Positions 25,752 through 33,879 of a DNA stretch of 64,000 bases are shown in pieces. A program made the translations under genes and the position numbers. The DNA lies in the NCBI GenBank assembly GCA_011390155.1, contig JAABSW010000009.1, positions 1 through 64,000 of the forward strand. The letters run 5' to 3'. The notes under the pieces are model-generated. The model did no database searches and had not been told where the DNA came from. It saw nothing but the letters and a program-made list of their open reading frames with translations. Position 1 is the first letter of the stretch; every line of letters starts with the position of its first letter. Origin of the DNA: Clostridiaceae bacterium. Lineage in GTDB: Bacteria > Bacillota > Clostridia > Peptostreptococcales > Tindalliaceae.

Positions 25752-26150
25752 CTACTCAGCAGCTTCTTCAGATTCATCAACCTTTTCTTTGGTTGCGCTG
25801 ACACAACCGTTCAAATCAATCTTTTCCAGAATGTCGGGCACCAGGTCTACCAGTTTTTCCAGGCCGCCCCGGTTGCTGATGGGGAGCACTTCCACCTGGC
25901 CGTCACGAATGACCAGCACAGCGGTGGGAACGGCCTTGGCGCCAACGCCGCTTCCGCCACCGGTTCCTTTGTTGCCTTTTTCATCGGTGCCGTCGCCGCC
26001 ACCCAGTCCAAGGCCGAAGGAAATGTTCAGCAGGGGAATCAGGGTGACGCTGCCCACTTGCATGGGTTCACCAACCACGGTTTTTGAGGTGAAGAATTTT
26101 TCCAGTTTTTCAAAGAGTACAGACGCGTTTTCACTTAAATTCATTGACAT
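25752..26150 (-). CDS. gerW: GerW family sporulation protein (YtfJ)
   Basis: A 132-residue protein of the YtfJ/GerW family, which in Bacillus is needed for normal spore germination. The conserved core GEPMQVGSVTLIPLLNISFGLGLGGG near 25-50, then a glycine-rich loop and AVPTAVLVIRDGQVEVLPI, is diagnostic. Its ATG overlaps the end of the DUF2953 gene by 20 bases, with GGAGGAAT before it, so the two are co-translated. The pairing matches ytfI-ytfJ in Bacillus. Its presence is the best sign that this organism forms spores. Confidence 0.92.
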   Translation of the reverse strand: MSMNLSENASVLFEKLEKFFTSKTVVGEPMQVGSVTLIPLLNISFGLGLGGGDGTDEKGNKGTGGGSGVGAKAVPTAVLVIRDGQVEVLPISNRGGLEKLVDLVPDILEKIDLNGCVSATKEKVDESEEAAE

Positions 26151-26910
26151 GGGTATTCCTCCTTATTTTTACGTGCTTCTTAATGAATGGCCACCAGATG
26201 CGGCGTGCCGGCTTTGCCAGCATCAGCTGCAGGGCGGCGGCCAGAAAGGCCATGGGTACAAGGGAGCCCTTAATGTTGCCGGTAACATCCACCAGGCTGT
26301 CATGAAAGACAGGTTGCAGTTGCAGGGCCTGGTGAGGCCAGAGGGCAAAGAGGGCCATGATAAAGTTGTTAATGAGAGCCGTTTCATAGGGGTCGGGGAG
26401 CCCGTAAACCACTTTAATAATAAATGTTTCAGGACGTAAGGCTTTCCATACTTTCTGCAGAAATTGTCTGATGACGTCCATCAGTTCCCGGATCTGTGTT
26501 TCCCGTAGTTGTTGCAGTCCCTGGGAAAAGCTGAGGGAGGTCTTCTTCTTGGGTGGTTTCTGGGCGTCATTGTCAATTGGCTTGGGAGGTTCATTTGCTC
26601 TGACCTCTTTGATTTTTCTCTCGGTTTGGGCCTGTGTTTTTGTGCTTTTCTTCTTTGTGGACGTCGTTGGAATACGGAAAGCAAAGCTTGCAATAGTTAT
26701 CGTGATTTCCAGGTGTTGAAAATCATTGGTGCAGGCTTTCAGGCGGACCAGGCCCCAAAAGAGGGAGACCTGCCCCTGGCCCTGTTTTACCCCTTCCGCA
26801 TAACGCCCCGATGCCTGGTAGCCAATGGGGGCCAGCAGAAGCAGAAGGATCAGCGCCAGAAAGATGAATAACAGCCATAGTAGTATTTTCAGTAGAATCA
26901 TCAGCGTCAC
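26131..26910 (-). CDS. DUF2953 domain protein (YtfI-like)
   Basis: A 259-residue protein with one N-terminal membrane helix of almost pure Leu/Ile/Phe (about 3-28). A beta-rich domain follows, with a Lys/Thr/Glu-rich charged insert (about 80-125), and the C-terminal DUF2953 region carries VYGLPDPYETALINNFIMALFALWP near 170-195. It neighbours gerW as in Bacillus ytfI-ytfJ, so a role in the developing spore or its envelope is likely. The biochemical function is unknown. It overlaps both neighbours, consistent with one operon. Confidence 0.85.
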   Translation of the reverse strand: MTLMILLKILLWLLFIFLALILLLLLAPIGYQASGRYAEGVKQGQGQVSLFWGLVRLKACTNDFQHLEITITIASFAFRIPTTSTKKKSTKTQAQTERKIKEVRANEPPKPIDNDAQKPPKKKTSLSFSQGLQQLRETQIRELMDVIRQFLQKVWKALRPETFIIKVVYGLPDPYETALINNFIMALFALWPHQALQLQPVFHDSLVDVTGNIKGSLVPMAFLAAALQLMLAKPARRIWWPFIKKHVKIRRNTHVNEFK

Positions 26911-27356
26911 CTGGCCAGGAGGGCCTTCCCTTTCTGCCTGAAAAATTGGCCGGTTTTTTGCTTCACTTGTTTTGCCATAAAACGGGTGGTTTTTTCTGTA
27001 ATCTTTGTGCCCAGAGGTACGCCGGGGAGCCAGTGCATAAAACGGGTGGTGTTACTGGCAATGTGAGCTTGAAGCTTCAGCAGATTACCGGCTGTGAGGG
27101 TGCTTTTTCCATCTTTCAGGTAATCCTTCAACCACTGCTCCTGAAGTAACATCAGGGCAGGAGGGATCGCTGGTGGCGCTTCGTTTTCCAGGGCGGTGAA
27201 AAGCTGGCGAAAGACGTCGACGGTGGCGCGGCACTGGGGGCACTGTTCCAGATGACCCTCATAAAGGAGGCGTTCACCAGGAGAAAGAGTGTCATCCAGA
27301 TAGTTTTGGGCCCATGGTTCCTGCAATGAGCAGTATTGATGGGGTGAAGGTTTCAT
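26907..27356 (-). CDS. Zinc-finger anti-sigma factor
   Basis: A 149-residue partner of the sigma factor encoded just upstream (4-base start/stop overlap). The N-terminal zf-HC2/ZAS motif is seen as YEGHLEQCPQC near residues 32-42 (HxxxCxxC) with an earlier cysteine. No membrane helix is visible, so unlike many anti-sigmas this one seems soluble; its C-terminus is strongly basic (KTTRFMAKQVKQKTGQF). It should hold the ECF sigma factor inactive until a redox or other signal arrives. Confidence 0.82.
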   Translation of the reverse strand: MKPSPHQYCSLQEPWAQNYLDDTLSPGERLLYEGHLEQCPQCRATVDVFRQLFTALENEAPPAIPPALMLLQEQWLKDYLKDGKSTLTAGNLLKLQAHIASNTTRFMHWLPGVPLGTKITEKTTRFMAKQVKQKTGQFFRQKGKALLAR

Positions 27357-27952
27357 CCTGTTTCCTCCTTTTTGGTATTGGGCAGCCCCATGTTTGTTTC
27401 CTGCTGTTCCAAAGAGTCTCGCAGGGCTTGTCGTCCCCGGTGAAGGTAGGTTTTTACAGTTCCCAGGGGTTCCTGCATTTCCCGGGCGATGGCTTCGTAG
27501 CTGAACCCTTCGCCATGCCGCAGGTGAATGGCAGTGCGCATTTTCTCCGGCAGTTGTAGCAAAGCATGGTGTAATACCTGCCGTGTTTCTGCCAGCAGTA
27601 CCTGGTCTTCCACCTGTTGGGGGTCCTCCAGCATGTCTTCCAGGGTGTGTTCTGTTTCGGCTGCCATTAACTGCAGGGAAAGGGACAGTGAAGGCCGTTG
27701 CCGCAGGTAGTTGACGCAGGTGTTGGCAGCAATGCGGCGCAGCCAGGGTGTCAGGGGACGGTTGACATCAAAGGTGTGAATGCTGCGAAATACTTTCAGC
27801 CAGGTTTCCTGCATTAGATCCAGTGTGTCTTCCCGGGACTGGGTGTAGTAATAGCAGGTACGGTAAACCAGGGGACCATAGGCTTGCATCAGCGCCCTGA
27901 ATCCCTCAGGATCATTGGCCCGGCATTTTTTAACGATGGTACTTTCAGTCAT
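27353..27952 (-). CDS. ECF-family RNA polymerase sigma factor
   Basis: An about 199-residue sigma-70-family regulator. Region 2 (about 20-85) has QSREDTLDLMQETWLKVFRS and TPWLRRIAANTCVNYLRQR; region 4 (about 130-180) has LPEKMRTAIHLRHGEGFSYEAIAREM and GTVKTYLHRGRQALR. I start at ATG 27952 (a GTG lies 6 bases before it); the track's 27988 start is longer. The operon order sigma, anti-sigma, DUF2953, GerW suggests that the sigma factor drives these spore-related genes or reports on the same stress. The autoregulatory promoter was not identified. Confidence 0.92.
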   Translation of the reverse strand: MTESTIVKKCRANDPEGFRALMQAYGPLVYRTCYYYTQSREDTLDLMQETWLKVFRSIHTFDVNRPLTPWLRRIAANTCVNYLRQRPSLSLSLQLMAAETEHTLEDMLEDPQQVEDQVLLAETRQVLHHALLQLPEKMRTAIHLRHGEGFSYEAIAREMQEPLGTVKTYLHRGRQALRDSLEQQETNMGLPNTKKEETG

Positions 27953-28052
27953 ACTCACGAACAGCAACCCCACTTTCCCTGACGGCACCCGGGTGCGAAA
28001 GGTCCCTTTACTATTCTATACATGGATACTTCAAAAAAGTTTCAGCAGGTGT

Positions 28053-28090
28053 AAAAAAAAGCGACACATGTTATTCCATGTATCGCTTTC
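28053..28090 (-). terminator. Terminator of the MoaD-like gene
   Basis: On the reverse strand, AAAGCGATACATG and CATGTGTCGCTTT pair, then TTTTT follows. The same stem-loop sequence, slightly changed, occurs at 38117-38149. Confidence 0.8.
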
Positions 28091-28126
28091 ATTCATGTCA
28101 ACCCGTTTAACGGGCAGGAGATCCTT

Positions 28127-28366
28127 CTACATGCCACCAGTTGGTGGAAATAATGCAACGACATCTCCTTCTTTAATCTCGGTGTCCAGTTCTGCATCTC
28201 TACCATTGATCAGTATAATCTTGATGTCTTCTTTCTTAACATCCAATTTTCTAGCAGCGTCCTCTACAGTCTTGCCATCGCTGAGGTCGAAGGAGCACTC
28301 CTTGACACAATCTTTGTCTTCACGATGTTCTCGAAGGGTGGAAAACAGCTTGACTTTTACACTCAT
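28127..28366 (-). CDS. MoaD/ThiS family sulfur-carrier-like protein
   Basis: An about 79-residue ubiquitin-fold protein. ATG 28366 with AGGAGAAT upstream gives MSVKVKLFSTLRE, the usual first strand of MoaD; the longer track start lacks a site. The C-terminus is FPPTGGM. The diglycine that is adenylated and thiocarboxylated in MoaD/ThiS is present but followed by one extra methionine. Either that residue is trimmed or the protein is not a working sulfur carrier. No molybdopterin or tungsten-enzyme genes are near. It stands alone with its own terminator. Confidence 0.85.
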   Translation of the reverse strand: MSVKVKLFSTLREHREDKDCVKECSFDLSDGKTVEDAARKLDVKKEDIKIILINGRDAELDTEIKEGDVVALFPPTGGM

Positions 28367-28464
28367 AATAATTCTCCTTCCGTATAGACAAAACACATAA
28401 CCATCGTACTATAATTTCATAGTTACCCCCTGTTTTCTGATTCAAACGCTTCCTTTAACTTCCC

Positions 28465-29412
28465 CTAACTTTCCCCTTTTAAATGATTTTCCTCAAGAAA
28501 CACATTGATATGATTTCTAACTGCCTTCAGTTCTGTTGCCATTCCATGACCGCCACTGTCAAAGGAAATCAGCTGGGAGTTTGCCAAATGTGTGTGATAA
28601 AAAGCGCCGTGGTCATAGTCTACCAGGGTATCATCCTTGGCATGCAATATGATCGTGGGAACCGTTATACTGCTCATTTTCTCTCCGGTTAAGGGCTTTA
28701 TAGTGGCTTCGTGGATATTTCCCGGACGTCTGGGGCTCATGGGATGCATGAACGCCAGCATTTGATCGGCAAATGCTTTCTCATCAGTATTGAGGGATGC
28801 ATAGGTTTCCTCAGGAATGCCAATGAACCCTAAAAACTGAGTGCGAAATGTTTTCAGCACCATCCAGTAGGCAAAGTCAGACTTTTGGATGGTGTTGACC
28901 ACTTTTGTGCTAAGGGGGATGTCGTCGCCCATATACCTGGAGACAGCCGATGCCAAAATAAGAGCGTTGCTTTTTTCAGGGTAATCATGGGCAAACTGCA
29001 CAGCGGAGGGACCGCCTGCGGAGACGCCGAAGACAATCGCTTTTTCCACATCGAGGTGATTCAGTAAGTCAGCATAAAGCAGGGCCTGTTTTTCCACGGT
29101 GGCATCTTCTGCCAAGGGCGAGCCTAAATAGCCGAACCGGGAAACGGCGATGAACTGAAAGCCGCTGCCTAAAAAAGCCTGCCCCATGAGAAGTCCCTGG
29201 TCGTAACCGCCGCCTGCACCATGAATCAACAGTACAGGGGATCCTTCGCCATCAATGCCATACTCGATTTCACCATTTTCTGTGACCAGCACTTGACTTC
29301 CATCAGCCACTCTTTGGTAGGCACGGCTCATTTCCTTTTGATACTGCGCTAATACAGAGATCAGCAGTACCAGCAACACCAACACCATTCCAATTAACAT
29401 TTTTTTCTTCAT
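28465..29412 (-). CDS. Alpha/beta hydrolase, membrane-anchored (copy 1)
   Basis: A 315-residue alpha/beta hydrolase with an N-terminal hydrophobic anchor (about 4-23). The oxyanion region is LLIHGAGGGYDQG near residue 60, the nucleophile elbow is GVSAGGPSA near 130, the acid is probably the aspartate of HAKDDTLVDY near 265 and the histidine is in SGGHGMATE near 290. Substrate is unknown, perhaps an ester or lipid. Its start overlaps the stop of the TetR gene by 4 bases, so the repressor and hydrolase are co-expressed. A close paralogue lies at 59.9 kb. Confidence 0.88.
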   Translation of the reverse strand: MKKKMLIGMVLVLLVLLISVLAQYQKEMSRAYQRVADGSQVLVTENGEIEYGIDGEGSPVLLIHGAGGGYDQGLLMGQAFLGSGFQFIAVSRFGYLGSPLAEDATVEKQALLYADLLNHLDVEKAIVFGVSAGGPSAVQFAHDYPEKSNALILASAVSRYMGDDIPLSTKVVNTIQKSDFAYWMVLKTFRTQFLGFIGIPEETYASLNTDEKAFADQMLAFMHPMSPRRPGNIHEATIKPLTGEKMSSITVPTIILHAKDDTLVDYDHGAFYHTHLANSQLISFDSGGHGMATELKAVRNHINVFLEENHLKGES

Positions 29413-29984
29413 TCAGCCAACCCTTTCTCATAAACATTATCCACCAAGGTATCAATAAACTGATTTCTTTGTTTCTCATTATGCAAATCAATTCCGGAGT
29501 ACAAAAGAAATGCGCCAGGATTGATGCTTGTAACCTGTATGGGAAGTAGAATCTGCAGGGCAATGATTCGCAACTGCATTTCGTCTTTTTCAACTCCAAA
29601 GATTTCCTTCAGTACAGGAACAATAAAAAGGGGTGTCTGCATTTCCCCATTCAGCAGATTCTGTGTTATTGTGAACTGGATTAAGTTCTCATGCTGCGCT
29701 GCGAAACCATACAGTTTTTGTAACATATTTTTCATTTTTACAACAGGATTTGAACCGTCGTCGTCCCTTGGAGCCCCTAAATCAGTAACCATTTCTGCCA
29801 TAAAGGCTGCAACCGCTACGCTCAACAGGTTGTTTTTGGAATTGAAGTGATAATTGATGAGACCAACACCGACGTTGGCCCGTTCTGCCACCTGTCGAAC
29901 GGTGATCTTTTCCACATCCTTACCTTCAGAAAGCAGATCCATAGCAGCTTTTATGATACTATTTCTTGCGTCTGTGCCACCCAT
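29409..29984 (-). CDS. TetR family transcriptional regulator
   Basis: An about 191-residue repressor. ATG 29984 (GAGGGT site) gives MGGTDARNSIIKAAMDLL. The helix-turn-helix is VRQVAERANVGVGLINYHFNSKNNLL at about 30-55; the ligand-binding domain follows. The promoter just upstream carries a palindrome next to the -10 box, so the protein most likely represses its own operon with the downstream hydrolase and responds to a hydrophobic ligand. Confidence 0.92.
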   Translation of the reverse strand: MGGTDARNSIIKAAMDLLSEGKDVEKITVRQVAERANVGVGLINYHFNSKNNLLSVAVAAFMAEMVTDLGAPRDDDGSNPVVKMKNMLQKLYGFAAQHENLIQFTITQNLLNGEMQTPLFIVPVLKEIFGVEKDEMQLRIIALQILLPIQVTSINPGAFLLYSGIDLHNEKQRNQFIDTLVDNVYEKGLAE

Positions 29985-30006
29985 TTTAATACCCTCTTTC
30001 AAGAAA

Positions 30007-30059
30007 ACTGAACAATATTTGAACATGTTCAGTTTAACTTATGATTTAATTATTGTCAA
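30007..30059 (-). promoter_or_regulatory. Promoter and TetR-type operator of the repressor-hydrolase operon
   Basis: On the reverse strand TTGACA (30059-30054), a 17-base spacer and TAAACT (30036-30031) make a near-consensus promoter. Touching the -10 box is the 12-base perfect palindrome TGAACATGTTCA (30020-30031), inside a wider ACTGAAC/GTTCAGT inverted repeat (30007-30013 and 30027-30033). Binding there would block RNA polymerase. Confidence 0.78.
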
Positions 30060-30398
30060 TCAGTTTTTCAGTTATTTTTGAAAAAATTGCATGATATTTA
30101 TCTATTTAAATAAAGAAGTCTACATAAAACATGTAAGGAAATGGTAATGATAGAATATAATAGAGAGTAGTGTCCAGCTTAAATCAGCAAACAAGATGTT
30201 GCTTGGCAAGATTTGACGATTACTAGGCATTGGAAGAATTTTTTCCAGCGTTCAAAATGGTTATGCATTGGAATGAAATCTTTGATCTCTGAAACCATTA
30301 ACAGGGTGGGGAGGTTCTGAATTTATCACTGAAATAAAAAATATCAGACCATTATCATGTCAAGGAAACGATTGCCCCAAGAAAGGACTGGAGAAACA

Positions 30399-30899
30399 AT
30401 GAAACTGATCATCAATGACTTACAAGAGGAAGTACTGTTTAAGCTGCTGGGCAAGCATGAGAACGTCATTATATTATCGGAAAACACCCCCATCCATCAC
30501 TGCATTGGGTGTTTCGGTTGTTGGGTAAAAACACCAGCTTATTGCATCATCCAGGATTCTTTCGCAAGTATGGGTCCACAGATTGCAGCTTGTGATGAAA
30601 TCATCTTGATTTCAAAGTGCACCTACGGAGGGTACAGTCCTTTTGTTAAAAACGTGTTGGACCGAAGCATCGGTTACATACACCCGGATTTTACCATTAG
30701 AAAAGGCGAAATGCACCATAAAAGCCGCTACCCTGAACAGATTTCCATGACAGCACATTTCTATGGTGAGGACATAACGCCGGAAGAAAAGTCCACCGCA
30801 TCACATCTTGTAGAAGCCAACGGCCTGAACCTAAACACGAAAAAGAATCAGGTGTTTTTTTATAAACAACCAGAGGAAATGAAAGGAAGAATCCTATGA
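30399..30899 (+). CDS. Flavodoxin-fold NAD(P)H-dependent oxidoreductase / iron-sulfur flavoprotein-like
   Basis: A 166-residue protein. ATG 30399 (GGAGAAA upstream) starts MKLIINDLQEEV; the track start at 30357 lacks a site. CIGCFGCW near residue 36 is the compact cysteine motif of iron-sulfur flavoproteins, followed by IIQDSFASMG and CDEIILISKCTYGGYSPFVKNVLDR, the FMN-binding part of NADPH-dependent FMN reductases. It likely transfers electrons with FMN and perhaps a cluster. It overlaps the next gene, another flavodoxin-fold protein, by 4 bases. Confidence 0.8.
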   Translation: MKLIINDLQEEVLFKLLGKHENVIILSENTPIHHCIGCFGCWVKTPAYCIIQDSFASMGPQIAACDEIILISKCTYGGYSPFVKNVLDRSIGYIHPDFTIRKGEMHHKSRYPEQISMTAHFYGEDITPEEKSTASHLVEANGLNLNTKKNQVFFYKQPEEMKGRIL

Positions 30900-31552
30900 A
30901 AATTGGACTGATCAGTGGAAGTCCTAAAAAGAAAGACAGCGCTTCAGGTCTTTTACTGAAGGTGTTGAAGTCGCTGCTGGTTCAGAAAAACAAAACCTGC
31001 CAGTTTGAAGCCCTGAACCTTAACGAAAAAGGGATGACACAAGACCAGTTAACACAGATGGAGAACTGGGACAGGATCGTTTTTTCATTTCCGTTGTATG
31101 TGGATGGTATACCGGCACATCTGTTGACCTGCCTACAGGAGATGGAAGCTTATTTTAGCAGCCTGAAAATCCCGAAGGAAACGATGGTTTATGTTATGGT
31201 AAACTGTGGATTTTTTGAAGGAAGTCAAAATCGACTGGCCATCGACATGGTATCTCATTGGTGCAGGAGAACCGGATTTATCATGGGACAGGGTTTGGGA
31301 GTGGGAGGAGGAGGCATGGTTCCCTCCCTGGAAGTGGCGCCCCTGGGCAAAGGACCTAATAAAAATCTGGGAAGAGCCCTGGAAGAATTTTCTGATGCAG
31401 TGATTAATAAGCGATCCGGCCCGCCAATTCTCATCAACCCTAACTTTCCCCGGGTTGCCTATATGTTAGCTGCACAGCACAACTGGAGATCCCAGGCAAA
31501 GAAAAGTGGACTAAAGCGAAGGGATCTATCACGCAGGCCTACTTCTGTTTAG
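30896..31552 (+). CDS. Flavodoxin-fold NAD(P)H-dependent oxidoreductase
   Basis: A 218-residue protein opening MKIGLISGSPKKKDSAS, the phosphate loop of flavodoxin-fold reductases, with IVFSFPLYVDGIPAHLLTCLQEME near residue 60-83 (second FMN loop). The C-terminal extension (GKGPNKNLGRALEEF) resembles proteins annotated as NAD(P)H-dependent oxidoreductases in Clostridia. Translation is coupled to the preceding gene, so the two probably act together, perhaps as donor and acceptor in one redox step. The substrate is unknown. Confidence 0.78.
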   Translation: MKIGLISGSPKKKDSASGLLLKVLKSLLVQKNKTCQFEALNLNEKGMTQDQLTQMENWDRIVFSFPLYVDGIPAHLLTCLQEMEAYFSSLKIPKETMVYVMVNCGFFEGSQNRLAIDMVSHWCRRTGFIMGQGLGVGGGGMVPSLEVAPLGKGPNKNLGRALEEFSDAVINKRSGPPILINPNFPRVAYMLAAQHNWRSQAKKSGLKRRDLSRRPTSV

Positions 31553-31688
31553 AAGGAACAGATAGTGGACATACCCTCTCCGCAGACATTTCACCCCTAT
31601 AATCGTCGAACATGATGAAAAGTAAATCGAAGTAGTAACCCATTGAAAATACTCATATACATGGTGAACATGGCTCGTTTTCCGGTCA

Positions 31689-31718
31689 TTGACAAACGGG
31701 CTTCGTCTTTGCAATAAT
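31689..31718 (+). promoter_or_regulatory. Candidate promoter of the alarmone synthetase gene
   Basis: TTGACA (31689-31694), 18 bases, AATAAT (31713-31718), 60 bases before the start codon. Good -35, moderate -10. Confidence 0.45.
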
Positions 31719-31778
31719 GATGAAGTGCATGCATTTTGCTATGCACAGGATCCGTCGACTACAAAGGAGGATACCTTC

Positions 31779-32537
31779 ATGGATGAACGTCCCTTGACAC
31801 AAGACCGTTTAAATCAATTGAAATCTTTTAGGAATCAACTAACCCGGTTTATGCTGTCCTACAAATTCGGGTTAGAGGAAGTCGCCACTAAGATTGATAT
31901 ACTCAAGCAGGAATATGAGTTAATTCATGAGTATAACCCCATCGAGCATGTAAAGTCCCGGCTGAAAACCCCGGAAAGTATTTTAAAAAAAGTGCAGCGT
32001 AGAGGATTCGACTGGTCCATGGAGTCCATCCGTGAAAATGTCCGGGACATTGCCGGCATCCGGATCAATTGCTCCTTCAAGTCGGATATTTACCAGGTCA
32101 GCGATATGTTGCAGCAACAGCAGGACATCACTGTTGTGGAATACAAGGACTACATTAAACACCCCAAACCCAATGGCTACCAGACCCTGCACATGATTGT
32201 CCAGGTACCTGTGTTCATGTCGGATCGGCGGGAAGATGTCTACGTGGAAGTACAGATCCGCACAATTGCCATGGATTTTTGGGCAAGTCTGGAGCATAAA
32301 ATATATTACAAGTATGACAAGGATGTTCCCAAACACCTGAAAGACGGTTTGAAAGAAGCTGCGGACACCGTCGCCCGTCTGGATACCAAGATGGAACAGA
32401 TTCACCGGGAAATGAATCAGGTAAAAAACAACTCCCTTTCCAGCGAGAAAGATTTTCAGGAAATCCATATCAATGGAAGCCGCATGCCCCTGCCCATGGA
32501 CTTTTTATCATTGTTATTAAACCCTCCTGAAGACTAA
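31779..32537 (+). CDS. GTP pyrophosphokinase family small alarmone synthetase
   Basis: A 252-residue single-domain (p)ppGpp synthetase of the YjbM/YwaC class, without the hydrolase or TGS domains of Rel. ATG 31779 follows AAAGGAGG. The synthetase core includes KVQRRGFDWSMESIRENVRDIAGIRINCSF (about 65-100), HPKPNGYQTLHMIV (about 130) and the catalytic region EVQIRTIAMDFWASLEHKIYYK (about 158-180). It should make ppGpp or pppGpp from GTP or GDP when its own transcription is raised, as these enzymes are mainly controlled at that level. Confidence 0.93.
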   Translation: MDERPLTQDRLNQLKSFRNQLTRFMLSYKFGLEEVATKIDILKQEYELIHEYNPIEHVKSRLKTPESILKKVQRRGFDWSMESIRENVRDIAGIRINCSFKSDIYQVSDMLQQQQDITVVEYKDYIKHPKPNGYQTLHMIVQVPVFMSDRREDVYVEVQIRTIAMDFWASLEHKIYYKYDKDVPKHLKDGLKEAADTVARLDTKMEQIHREMNQVKNNSLSSEKDFQEIHINGSRMPLPMDFLSLLLNPPED

Positions 32538-32580
32538 CGCCCAGGTTCTTAGAAGCCCACGCAAAGGGGAGGGTTTTAAA

Positions 32581-33417
32581 ATGAGTCAATTGATGAAATT
32601 TGAAGCTGACGGCAAAGAACTGGGGAATACCATCCGGCACTACTGGTCAGTGAAAACAAGCGTCAGCCAATCGGAAGCCATACTAATGCCTATGGATCAT
32701 GTGGACCTGATCATGGCCCCCGCCGGCACTTTTGAATATTATTTAGACGATCAGGTCATTGTGCCTGACGGAATTCATTTTCATGGGATTCGCCTGCACA
32801 GTGTCAGAGTGAAAGTTCTACGGAAAGCCCATGTCTGGGGAGTCAGTTTTCATCCCTGGGGATTTAACTTGCTCTTAAACATGGAAATGAAGAGTTTTTC
32901 AGATGAAATCTACCCGTTGCATCAGTTTTTTCCTGAATTAAGCAATAATCTTGCTGAAATATTTGATGGTAGTAAAGAGTTGGACCACAACCATGTGAAA
33001 AAGCTTGACCAGCTTTTGAAGTCGACCAGGGCTCAATCTGAAGCAACCACACATCACATTTCTATCCTTCGGTCATTTGTCGAAGAAAAACCTGAAAACA
33101 TCAGCGTTTTTTGCCGGGATTCAGGCATCTCCATGCGTCACTTGGAGAGATTGTTTGATCAATGTATCGGGGTAAGCCCTAAAACATTTTTGCAGATTTG
33201 CCGCTTTGAAAGCTCTACAAGAGAAATGATATTCGGGAAAGCCGAAACAGATCTAACAGAGATTGGCTATAAGAGCGGGTTTTATGACCAGGCTCATTTT
33301 ATTAAGCAGTTTAAAAAATTCACTGATTTCACGCCAAGAAAGTTTCGTATTAACGAGCCTGCCGTTAAATCCAGGTTGTTGAAAGCAAAAACATCAGGAG
33401 ATCATTCTCATAAATGA
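32581..33417 (+). CDS. AraC family transcriptional regulator
   Basis: A 278-residue regulator. The N-terminal half (about 1-150) resembles the DUF6597 sensory region of AraC proteins (MPMDHVDLIMAPAG, VWGVSFHPWGFNLLL). The C-terminal AraC DNA-binding part (about 165-260) has ISVFCRDSGISMRHLERLFDQCIGVSPKTFLQICRF and LTEIGYKSGFYDQAHFIKQFKKFTDFTPRKF. It may control the small monooxygenase-like gene downstream on the same strand. Ribosome binding site GGGGAGGG. Confidence 0.92.
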   Translation: MSQLMKFEADGKELGNTIRHYWSVKTSVSQSEAILMPMDHVDLIMAPAGTFEYYLDDQVIVPDGIHFHGIRLHSVRVKVLRKAHVWGVSFHPWGFNLLLNMEMKSFSDEIYPLHQFFPELSNNLAEIFDGSKELDHNHVKKLDQLLKSTRAQSEATTHHISILRSFVEEKPENISVFCRDSGISMRHLERLFDQCIGVSPKTFLQICRFESSTREMIFGKAETDLTEIGYKSGFYDQAHFIKQFKKFTDFTPRKFRINEPAVKSRLLKAKTSGDHSHK

Positions 33418-33526
33418 TGCTATGAAAAAAATAACTGGTCGTTTTTATACAATTCTTATCAAAGGTTTCCCTGTATTCTTGAGTTAAGTAAAAGCTGACT
33501 TAAGAAAATATTGAGGAGGAAATGTG

Positions 33527-33859
33527 ATGAGAGAAATGTGTATGGAAATTATCAGTTTTAATTTGCTGGAGGGTACTGAGAAAAAGGCGGCTTTGGAGGG
33601 ATTTAAAGCACTGGATTCTTTTTATCGTTCCCAGGAAGGGTACCATGGTATGAATGTGGCACAGGTGGATGCAGATAGCTGGACGCTCATTTTGTACTGG
33701 ACTTCAAAACAGGATGAGAAACAAGCCAGCGGACGCATGATGTCCAGTGAAGAAACAGATGGGTTTAAACGACTGGTTATTCCGAAAACCGTCGAGAAGA
33801 AGATTTACCCAGGGTTCATCATGGATGCAGCAAGCCAGAATTCTAAAAAGGTATTTTGA
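33527..33859 (+). CDS. Small dimeric alpha/beta-barrel protein (antibiotic biosynthesis monooxygenase-like)
   Basis: A 110-residue protein with the size and strand pattern of the ABM/ferredoxin-like dimeric barrel: EIISFNLLEGTEKKAALEGFKALDSFYRSQEGYHGMNV, then a second half with WTLILYWTSKQDEKQAS. Such proteins include monooxygenases and haem-degrading enzymes but many have no known role. ATG 33527 follows AGGAGG. It comes after the AraC regulator, which may control it. Confidence 0.6.
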   Translation: MREMCMEIISFNLLEGTEKKAALEGFKALDSFYRSQEGYHGMNVAQVDADSWTLILYWTSKQDEKQASGRMMSSEETDGFKRLVIPKTVEKKIYPGFIMDAASQNSKKVF

Positions 33860-33879
33860 TTGAAGAAATAAGAGAAACC

